From: Tethya wilhelma
Taxonomy: Eukaryota > Porifera > Demospongiae > Tethyida > Tethyidae
Assembly (NCBI GenBank): GCA_964030475.1
Contig: CAXIPT010000009.1
Span: 4,409,874-4,473,873, forward strand
Direction: 5' to 3'
DNA: 64,000 nucleotides
The notes beneath the pieces are model-generated. The model saw nothing but the letters and a program-made list of their open reading frames with translations, searched no databases and had not been told where the DNA came from. Numbering within the stretch: the first letter of the stretch is position 1; each line of letters starts with the position of its first letter. Of the stretch, positions 58,001 to 64,000 are shown piece by piece. The position numbers were made by a program, and so were the translations under genes.

Positions 58001-61000
58001 GTGGAAAACTATCCGTGCAGTTGTGCAAATGCATGCAAATGTGAGAATTACGTAAATGGTCTGCAAAAATCTGTAGTTGCATGGTTTACCAATAATTAAA
58101 TGCTATCAAGTATTCTCCCTGGTTTACCAGCAGTAATAGGTCGCAATGCATGGTAAATAGCGAGATACAGCAAAATACTGCTGGTATTTTGCTATGGTTT
58201 ACCAAATAATTCTGCAATTTAAATGTGGATCTCCGCTATCATTTCCACCCGGGCTGCTACAGTATGGTCAATATAAAGTTAATGTTGCTGTTCAATATAG
58301 TAAGATCATAAAAGCAGTTACATAATCTAATCAGTAGTTTCCATGTTTGGAGTACTACCTTGTTGCTATATAAACTGTAACTGTAGAAGAGCAGTCATAA
58401 CAGTTCTTCAAGAGCCTCAAGTAAGCATAATTATTACTACCCTGTTTAAAGGGAAAGACCTTGAATAAAACATACTTCATTTTTGGCTTAAAATTGGTCT
58501 TTGTGGTGTCTAGATTCCCCATAATTTTTAATAAATTATTGCACAGCTGGTTATGCTGTAAATGGCACTGATTATTAGCACATTTTCAATTTTGAAAATT
58601 GTTACTTCCTGTTGTGGTCACATTTGGGCGTGTCCAAACATAACATAATAATAGGCATTAAAGCACGCATGCACAGTGTACTAAACAGTGTGTTTCTGGA
58701 CAAAATGGTATACAAGTGCGCTGCAGCTGGTTGTTTCAACAGCTCTAGCAACAGGTACAACTCTGTACAAGTTTCCCAAAGACCCCTAGCTAAGACATGA
58801 GTGGGAGAAACAGGTTCTACACACCAGAGCTCACTGGAAGGTATTTTTATGTAGTGAGCATTTCACAGATGATTGTTTTGAGGTTGAGTCCACTCTTGCT
58901 GCTCAGTTTGGGATTAAGAATAGGAAAAAGTTGAAACCTGGAGCCATTCCAACTATATTTCCTAGGTAGTCATCTAGCCAAGGAAATCCAAGTGCACTAG
59001 TGCCTAGTAAAGAAAGATGAGATTGGGAGTGGAGAGAGAACACAAGAGAAGTGCAGTAGAAAAGCGTGAACAGAGACAGGTACTGCACATAAGGTGGTTA
59101 GATATTCAGCTGTTCATTAACCGATTATACGCAGTTGACGCGTTAAGGCGTCAACACGTGGGTGTTGCAAACCGCGGTTGACGCATTCATGCATCATGGC
59201 TGTTCTAGCGACTTTTTTGCAAGCAAAGCAATTAGCCCTGAACTTTAGACTTCATATACGAATAGGTAAGGGACTATACTCTACTAAAATATCAAGTCAG
59301 AGTTAGAACTGCTTGTAAGGCGTGGTGCTACTCGTAACTGAGCGACTAACGGTCACGATCTTTGCGATCGCGATTGTAAGGTTTAGAGTGATGTTTTTTC
59401 CACAACCCTTCAGAGGATAAGCTTGAAACTTGCTACGTAGGTGCAGGGATAGTTAGGCTATATAGCCATAGCATCGCTTTTGTAAGCCTGGTTGGCTAGC
59501 TGGAAAAAAAGCTTTAGATGCGCAGCTATGTCCTCGTGTATTATACCCTCCCATACATTAGGCCTTTTTTACCAGCAAAAGCTTCACTAAGCAACAAGAC
59601 TTGGAGTATAGTTAGCTTGATTGTTGCTTAGTTGCATCATAAAAAAACTTTGCCCAATCTCTTTTAGTATTAGAAAAACAAAAAGAAGGCGTAGCTACTA
59701 AAAATTAAAAATTTAATTTAGCGGATGACGTCATTCACTTCAAAAGAATTCAGCGTATAATCGGTTAAGTTCAAACTATATCTTGTATAGTTGGTTCTCA
59801 ATGCTTTGCAAGGAGGCTATCTTAATTCCGACTATATACTAAACCTCTTTCCTTGAGAGCTTCCATAATGTACTTATCCAAATTGCTCCCAAAGTCCCAA
59901 GTCAATTGCATTCTGGTATGAAGGGATGGAGTGTAAGTATGTTACTGACTATTTCAGATGTTTATGTGTTATGAACGATCATTTTCGATGTTTTGCATAG
60001 GACCCTAATTGCCACGTTGCACTTCAACGAAAAACTCATGTCGAGAGCAGGCAGTTACTAAGAAGGGAAAACATCAAAGCACTATTGTTTTTCCTAAGTA
60101 AAAGAAGGTAGGATATGTAGTCAAACAAGTTGTTGAAGCTCCAACATATCATAAGTCTTCAAACAATGTAAATGTTCTAACAATTCACTGGCACTAGTCT
60201 CTTATTCCCCTTAGAGTATGTGACAAAACTAATGATGGCTACAATGGAGCTTTGTCGCAATAGTCACACACCAAGACCAGTAAAGCCTACACCACCTCCA
60301 CCTCTCTGTGCATCGTATAAAAGGTCGTCCAAAGATCAGGCTGTTAAAGAGCACAGAAGTCAGTTTTCATTACCAATGTAACTCAATACAAATATTATCA
60401 AATCAATATTCACTGCAAAACATAACAACGATTGCTAAAGGTTTGGATATTTTAATCCTGCATACTGAGATGATGGAAACTTGTTACAGATGGCAGTTAC
60501 TGCACAGCTAATTGGTAAGACTACTCATATGTTTCTTCCTAACCAACCCCCAGCCACCACATTCATACCTTTCATAAGAGAGACAGAAAATATGGCCACA
60601 AAATACATAGTCAAACTACTATACTCTGCTTTGGTTATGTAATCTGAATAGTCAGTATTTCCTATCCTGCCTTCATCACCTGAACTGTCATCATCACTGA
60701 CTAATACTTCACTATTTGAGGTGTGGGAAGGTTCTTCAGGCTCAAACAGATACTAAAGGCTCCACTGTGCCTGGTACAACTTCCCTACTAGAGCTGTCTT
60801 CATGACTGTCATTCTCAGAGTGTCTGTCTTCATGTTCGTGCTCAAAGATGAGAAGGAGCAGGAGAGAATCAACTGGCTTAATTCAAGGCTTGAATCACTC
60901 AGTCCTTCATCAGTAGACTCAGCTACTTCTGTGCTACCTATCTACACACATGTTCTGTACAATTGCAAGTGCCTAAATGATGTCACGTTTGACTGCGCCC

Positions 61001-62660
61001 ATATTTCACCACAACAGAAAATGGTTCTAACAATGAATAATTGGTGTGAAACAAATGTACTTTTCTGCAAAAGCATTTGACAAAAAAATTTTTTTTGACA
61101 AGTGACCCTTCTTCTAGGTTCAAAAAGGATTGTATTAAGCCAAAATTCATGGCATGTTTCATTTAAAAATGGAACTATAAACAAAAACTATTATAATTAC
61201 ATGCAAAGCACAACACGTGTAGAACAGAACGGTAAAGGGAGCTTTATTTTGACCAATACTGTATGTACAACTGTTACAACGTAATCCAACACATAAATCT
61301 AATCGTTACATGTTAGTATATCTTTGTACGATTGTGGTTGTTGAAGGTTTCAAAACAGAGGTCAAGCAAGAAATAGTCCCATTCGTTAGTGTCATCTATG
61401 AAGCTTGCAAGTTTTACAAGCGACATAAAATACAAGCTAAAAGTTGATTAAACTCACCGTGTGTTTGGTATTGCAAGCTCAAATCTTGTTGGCAAGCACA
61501 ACTCTAGCAGGCAAACACAGCTTAGCATTGTTTTATGCTTATAAGTTCAATTTTTCAAACATGACATTATCATTATTATAGTTCTAGTCATGGAAGCAAA
61601 GAAAGCAAGCTAACTAGCTGCAGCTAGTGCATATCAGCTCATACACGCACATTTGCACAAAATGATTAACGCAAAAGCACCCATTTATTCACAAATACAC
61701 AAACTTGTATGCATACATTTGTGTGTAAAAGCACAATAGATTTCACATGGATAGAAAATGAGAACTAGAAATAAACCTGGAAGAGCATGTTACATAGTCA
61801 AACAGCCATTATTTTTTAATTTTTCTATATCATAGCTTTCCATATGCTGATGAGAAAAAAATATATAGCCTTGTATCTAGGCTCTCTCTTTTGATCTTGC
61901 ACTAGCAGCAAGAGAGAGCCTGGGATCTCATGTCACACACTTGAACTCCAAACAAACATGGGTGAAATCAACCATAATCCACATGCTAATCTGGATTTTT
62001 TTTTCTTTGGGTTTAGTGGCAAAGAACAAAGCTGGTACTTTTGCTAGCTCTACTGTAGCAGTCTAATTTTGTTTTCTAGCTTCTATTTAGTATTCTAAAT
62101 GCCGCTTTGTAGCTAGCAGCCTGCTAGTAGTGTACTATTTAGAGTGAGATACAGTTTAATTCACTAGACCTGAAAAACAAAGATGCAGGGACGTTCTATC
62201 ATTTGACTTACTTGAAAAAAGTTGTGACGTAAGGTGACTATTTTAGTTCAAAGACTTATAGCCTTTTGTTTCAGTATTATTGAAATGGGTAGAACTAAAA
62301 TACTGCAATCTTAGACGGAAAATGTGTGTGAAGTCCAATTGCCTAGACTTGATATGCCCACACTCAATTAACTATGTTTTACTAGTGTTCTACTTGTAGA
62401 GTCACGTGCATGATGTGGGATTGCAGGCTCTCTCTTTACTTGCCGTAAGTGCAAGCTTAAAGAAAAGAGCCTGGGTACGAGGCTAAAACAAGTAATAAAA
62501 ACGGTATTCATAAAATAACATTTAAAATAGACACAAGATTAATGTAGTTCTGAAAATCACAGAAAACTAATTACCTTTAACAGATCATCTATATCATGAG
62601 AAAAGAGTAAATGTTCATCTTCAGGAACAGGTGCTGTAAATGGGTGATGAGTTGATTCCA
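48937..62660 (-). CDS. DARS2: Aspartyl-tRNA synthetase, mitochondrial/bacterial type (C-terminal exons)
   Basis: Seen: four kinds of exon with GT-AG borders and compatible phases. Exon 62660-62575: [29 protein letters not shown]. Exon 57955-57845: [28 protein letters not shown]. Exon 57303-57228: [23 protein letters not shown]. Last exon 49091-48937: [30 protein letters not shown], stop TAG. The two middle exons occur a second time at 56953-56843 and 56301-56226. Known: HHPFTAP, G.E.GGGS.R.H and G.PPHGGIA.G.DR (class II motif 3) are signatures of bacterial-type AspRS, which in animals is the mitochondrial enzyme charging tRNA-Asp. The N-terminal anticodon-binding region lies beyond the window. 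This is the only clear host gene seen; its introns hold F1 and F2 elements, a THAP pseudogene on the other strand and other repeats. C-terminus is short after the PKSF block. Confidence 0.85.
49254..50008 (+). mobile_element. F1 repeat element, degraded
   Basis: Fold-back from about 49254 (aaacattggaaatgtaatga...) to about 49460 with its right end lost. Linker, body (attcaaaataatgcacactt, ttaatggctgccatatggag), GGGCCATCCGTGCCATTCC and a decayed hairpin ending taggaat at 50008. Lies in the last DARS2 intron. Confidence 0.8.
50009..50100 (+). mobile_element. F1 fold-back arm fragment abutting the previous copy
   Basis: ACAAGTACAAAAACATGGGA starts directly after the AAT end of the preceding element, followed by gagacacaggaattgccaaa. 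Only one arm is recognisable. Confidence 0.7.
50101..50555. other. Intronic spacer
   Basis: Nothing recognised. Confidence 0.4.
50556..50715 (+). mobile_element. F1 fold-back fragment
   Basis: Left arm (aacattggaaatgtaatgag, acagaaatggctaatagtga) and spacer (tatgggctgcctattgagtc, tctcatttagctcacagg). The right arm and everything beyond are missing. Confidence 0.75.
50800..51260. repeat. Divergent relative of the 59.1-59.8 kb element
   Basis: Shared blocks with 59375-59720 in the same order: ttttagagt.a...ttctccacagcccttagcag, ggtgcagggata.ttaggc, tatatagcc.ta.cat.gctt, and aaaagaa.ggc.tagctacta. The ends could not be placed, so this is an older or truncated copy. Confidence 0.6.
51280..53395. 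repeat. Inverted-repeat element enclosing an F2 copy
   Basis: Left arm (about 51288-51530: aacacacaccactgcggg, ttttagccactttttggaca, gatttctaga) is the inverse of the right arm (about 53130-53390: tctagaaatctcgtccaaaa, ggtggctaaaatccc, acgcagtggtgtgcgtta). Farther in, the block gacattacattt...ccaggag occurs on both sides in direct orientation (51533-51606 and 53044-53125). The F2 element 51939-52917 lies between. Confidence 0.7.
51939..52917 (-). mobile_element. F2 repeat element, copy 1, reverse orientation
   Basis: Hairpin end ATACGTAC-ggta-ATACGTAT (51939-51958) followed by agtaagaatgagcca. About 590 bp of body and linker. Fold-back module 52554-52917 (ACAAGTAGTAAAAATTTTAA...TCCTACTTGT), whose arms carry GTAGGAATGGGCAGTGCGGT and the inverse. 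Same order of parts as F1 with different sequence. Confidence 0.85.
53396..53455. other. Short spacer
   Basis: Between the inverted-repeat element and the next F1 copy. No feature. Confidence 0.4.
53456..53966 (-). mobile_element. F1 repeat element, subfamily B, reverse orientation, body largely deleted
   Basis: Hairpin end ATTCCCAGTATGGTAGTACT-GGG (53456-53478), an insertion with an AAT microsatellite (53599-53617), then ggaatgacacggatggctca and a short body remnant, and the fold-back module 53697-53966 (ACAAGTACAAAAAACATTAG...TTTTTGTACTTGT). Linker edge attattaaaaaaaaatagat is the inverse of that beside the 11.2-kb copy. Confidence 0.85.
53967..55018. other. Intronic sequence, nothing recognised
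   Basis: Short frames at 54134-54397 lack any recognisable domain and codon structure. AT-rich. Confidence 0.4.
55019..56014 (-). mobile_element. F2 repeat element, copy 2, reverse orientation
   Basis: Hairpin ATACGTAC-ggta-GTACGTAT (55019-55038, perfect 8-bp stem), then AGTAGGAATGGGCCA. Body about 80-85% identical to copy 1. Fold-back 55640-56014 (ACAAGTAGTAAAAATTTC...TTTTTACTACTTGT) with arms carrying TGTAGGAATGGGCAGTGCGA. Same plan and orientation as copy 1. Confidence 0.88.
56226..56301 (-). CDS. DARS2: DARS2 exon (PPHGGIALG), duplicate copy
   Basis: Identical to 57228-57303, with the same tgtag acceptor and GTAATT donor. 76 nt, so inclusion together with its twin would shift the frame. 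Confidence 0.8.
56843..56953 (-). CDS. DARS2: DARS2 exon ([11 protein letters not shown]), duplicate copy
   Basis: Identical to 57845-57955. 111 nt, phase 0 at both ends, acceptor ttctag and donor GTACTA intact. Confidence 0.8.
57228..57303 (-). CDS. DARS2: DARS2 exon (PPHGGIALG)
   Basis: Encodes [20 protein letters not shown] and GGIAL plus one base of Gly. Contains the conserved PPHGGIA of class II motif 3. GT-AG borders. Confidence 0.85.
57845..57955 (-). CDS. DARS2: DARS2 exon ([11 protein letters not shown])
   Basis: 37 codons: [37 protein letters not shown]. Carries the aspartate/adenylate-site G.E.GGGS.R motif. Confidence 0.85.
58006..58704. other. Intronic sequence with short inverted repeats
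   Basis: catggtttaccaa and its inverse ttggtaaaccat-type pieces occur near 58080-58205 (small hairpin-forming repeat). Nothing coding. Confidence 0.4.
58705..59079 (+). pseudogene. THAP-domain protein, first exon, inside a DARS2 intron
   Basis: Seen: [20 protein letters not shown] from ATG at 58705, then, one frame over, KFPKDP, stop, [36 protein letters not shown], and [14 protein letters not shown]. Known: C-x2-4-C ... W ... C-x2-H with the AVPTIF box is the THAP zinc finger, a DNA-binding domain of P-element-type transposases and of cellular regulators. A frame change near 58770 and TAG within FPKDP-LR show damage. The exon could end at the GT at 59080. No catalytic domain was recognised downstream (59.8-61.1 kb has only short frames). 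Opposite strand to DARS2. Confidence 0.8.
59117..59768. mobile_element. TTAA-flanked non-autonomous element with 12-16-bp TIRs
   Basis: TTAACCGATTATACGC (59117-59132) and GCGTATAATCGGTTAA (59753-59768) are perfect inverses. Both sides are preceded or followed by gttca. Either TTAA is the duplicated target (piggyBac-like) or the 5-bp gttca is. 652 bp, no coding capacity; contains a gatctttgcgatcgcgat region and many pieces shared with 50.8-51.2 kb. Confidence 0.85.
59769..61865. other. No gene firmly recognised
   Basis: Possible distal exons of the THAP pseudogene: about 60001-60110 reads [20 protein letters not shown] then [16 protein letters not shown], and 60802-61080 is open for 92 codons ([20 protein letters not shown]). 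I recognise no domain in either. Confidence 0.3.
61866..62485. mobile_element. MITE with GGCTCT-rich TIRs, TA flanks
   Basis: TAGCCTTGTATCTAGGCTCT at 61866 and its inverse ...AGAGCCTGGGTACGAGGCTA ending 62485 match at 17 of 20. Inner copies of gagagagcctgggatc (about 61912) and caggctctctctttacttgc (about 62427) are inversely related too, so the ends are iterated. No coding capacity. Confidence 0.7.
62575..62660 (-). CDS. DARS2: DARS2 exon (HHPFTAP)
   Basis: Acceptor ccctttag before 62660, donor GTAATT after 62575, 86 nt, ends phase 0. HHPFTAP is highly conserved in bacterial-type AspRS. Confidence 0.85.
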
Positions 62661-63385
62661 CTAAAGGGAGAAATTGACGAATTATCAACATGATAGTACT
62701 AATAGCATGTAAGGCCCATGTGCATATACAAATAATTATTATTTGTATAAACAACTATTTCTACTTCAACCCTTGGCACGTGCATGCGCACTAAGGGTAA
62801 TAGAAGTGATTTTATCTGCCTGTCCGTCTGTCTGTCTGTACATGTGTTTTTGTTTACTCTAAGTATCAAGAATGGTAGCTCCAGTCATCAAAAGTGGCAT
62901 ACCATGGTTAAAGAATTGAGACTGTCTTAAACAATTACACATAAGATTGAACAAAACCTGTAGTTTCTGGTCATTCAGAGTTTCTGGCAGTTAGCGTTTT
63001 GAGGCCATACCTGCTGATCACGCACTTTTATTATAGTGTGTTTTTTAGGATCGACTGTACCCTTCCACTAGTCAGAGGAAGCAAAGGGGCAGATGACTTA
63101 CATGTGCAGGTTAATCTTGTGAGCAACAACACTATTCTTTTTTAAATAGTTAATGCAGATAATAAGATCATTGTTAGTGACCAAAATTTAATAATTTGTA
63201 CATTTTTGGCATCAAGAGTTATTCCATGCTCTCTGCTAGAGCCAACACATACTGGTTACAGTGGTAGCAATATAATGAATTACTAGTTAATATTTGTGCT
63301 GCAAAATTAATGCATATCTTTTAGCTTTAGAGTATTACTTACTTTAAACAAGACAAAGCAATATGTTGGACTACTAATTTAATAC
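62661..63385. other. DARS2 intron
   Basis: Contains a ctgtctgtctgtctgtac microsatellite (about 62820-62840). No other feature. Confidence 0.4.
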
Positions 63386-63491
63386 CTGGATGATCACTTA
63401 TCTCACCACAATTTAATGCAAAACTTGGAGAACACAAAAGTTCTACAAACTTCAGGCCTTCCTGAGCTCCCTTCAAGACAAAGAGCAACAT
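63386..63491 (-). CDS. DARS2: Possible upstream DARS2 exon
   Basis: Open for 106 nt between an acceptor-like tttag and a GTATTA donor: MLLFVLKGAQEGLKFVELLC, SPSFALNCGEISDHP. It ends in phase 1, which fits the next exon (G+TG gives Val of VESTHHPF). However, it lacks the WVxDFPLF segment expected just before HHPFTAP, so it may be non-coding or an exon may be missing. Confidence 0.35.
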
Positions 63492-63859
63492 CTAAACTAA
63501 GCTTATAAATACATAAACTATAACTATCCCTCTGCAATTGAGGGGCTTATGACCCTATTACACAGCACCCACTAACCACTGGTTAGATGGAAACATTTGT
63601 TGGGTGAGCCTGAGCAAAGAATCTGTATTTACAGGACCATGTTTAATGTGGGCAAAGTTAGTCTACAACTATTATACCATAGATCATACTACACAGTAAT
63701 GTCACCGTAAGCCAGGCTGAGTAGCTACCCAGTTGCCTGGGAATTAACCTGGCTGTGTCAGTGAAGAAACAAGCAGCTAGCTAGGCTAAGTTGACTTTGA
63801 GTAGCTAGCAGTGCTGTTAGACTACAGCAGCTGAGCAGTAGCTTGAGTAAACTTTAGTG
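63492..63859. other. No gene recognised
   Basis: Contains an imperfect hairpin around gtaagccaggctgagta (about 63707-63760). Otherwise nothing. Confidence 0.4.
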
Positions 63860-64000
63860 TTAAAAAAATTTGCGTAACAAATTTTCGTGCTAAAAATTTT
63901 CTTCGCAGTTTCGTCTCCGTCGCAATGTATCTGTAACAGGTCTTTAAATTTTCGTATGCAAAATTTTTCATAGTCGCCACAGACTATGAAAATATTTTAA
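63860..64000. repeat. Pogo-related subterminal repeat fragment at the window edge
   Basis: Blocks aaattttcgt..., aaaaattttc and the palindrome ttttcatagtc-gccaca-gactatgaaaa resemble the subterminal repeats of the transposon at 8907-11125 (ttttcgtagtc...gactacgaaaa). Truncated by the window end. Confidence 0.6.

Larger units (their letters stand above)
56002..58005. repeat. Tandem duplication, period 1002 bp, spanning two DARS2 exons
   Basis: Unit 1 56002-57003 and unit 2 57004-58005 are identical as far as I could read. Each contains one copy of the two AspRS exons with their splice sites. The left boundary ttttactacttgt is the terminus of the adjacent F2 element, so a 13-bp piece of F2 is repeated at 57004-57016. 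Confidence 0.95.

Noticed and set aside
61130..63800. tRNA, rRNA, snRNA or CRISPR loci
   Set aside because: No cloverleaf with recognisable A/B boxes, no rRNA-like stretch and no regularly spaced direct repeats were seen anywhere in the window. I cannot run a covariance search, so weak RNA genes could be missed.

Overview
The window is eukaryotic and looks like an invertebrate metazoan, most likely a marine sponge. It is AT-rich. Its introns are very short GT-AG introns (about 55-63 bp in the transposon genes, 124 bp in the pogo-type transposase), and nearly all recognisable coding sequence belongs to transposable elements. There is one assembly gap, 692 N, at 7136-7827. The species is inferred from the flavour of the repeats and genes, not proven.

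Layout. 1-1.9 kb: broken Penelope-like retroelement (minus strand) running off the left edge. 2.7-6.6 kb: two tandem copies of a degraded ZNF862-like hAT transposase. 8.9-11.1 kb: a pogo/Tigger-type transposon with an antisense HIRAN-like ORF. 12.4-15.5 kb: a ZMYM1-like hAT with its 5' half tandemly duplicated. 15.5-19.9 kb: a DIRS-like tyrosine-recombinase retroelement with a MITE inside. 20.3-23.7 kb: a multi-exon Mutator-like transposase apparently fused to a DEDDh exonuclease. 24.3-24.8 kb: MULE/PHD fragment. 26.9-30.4 kb: a complete TIR transposon carrying an intact HIRAN-domain gene and a damaged DDE transposase, tail to tail. 30.9-32.5 kb: a large fold-back element. 34.0-37.6 kb: a RAG1-type-RING transposon-like gene split by an insertion. 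41.2-46.4 kb: nested hAT and DDE wreckage. 48.9-62.7 kb and probably beyond: a host gene, mitochondrial-type aspartyl-tRNA synthetase (DARS2), minus strand, whose introns hold many repeats, a THAP-domain pseudogene and a TTAA-flanked element.

The most striking pattern is a repeat architecture seen about twelve times in 64 kb. At one end is a fold-back module of about 260-375 bp with ends ACAAGTA...TACTTGT. Next comes a linker and body, and at the other end a short terminal hairpin with a stem of about 8 bp. A motif GGAATGG lies roughly 30 nt inside each outer end. Two sequence-unrelated families (F1, about 1.0 kb; F2, about 1.0 kb) share this plan. In every copy where it can be judged, the fold-back spacer points the same way relative to the body, so the parts travel as one unit. 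I do not recognise it as a described class.

A second pattern: two unrelated DNA transposons each carry a small HIRAN-type gene placed tail to tail with the transposase, which suggests a recurrent accessory gene.

A third: two catalytic exons of DARS2 lie in a 1002-bp tandem duplication that starts exactly in the terminus of an F2 element. Splicing both copies into one mRNA would shift the frame.
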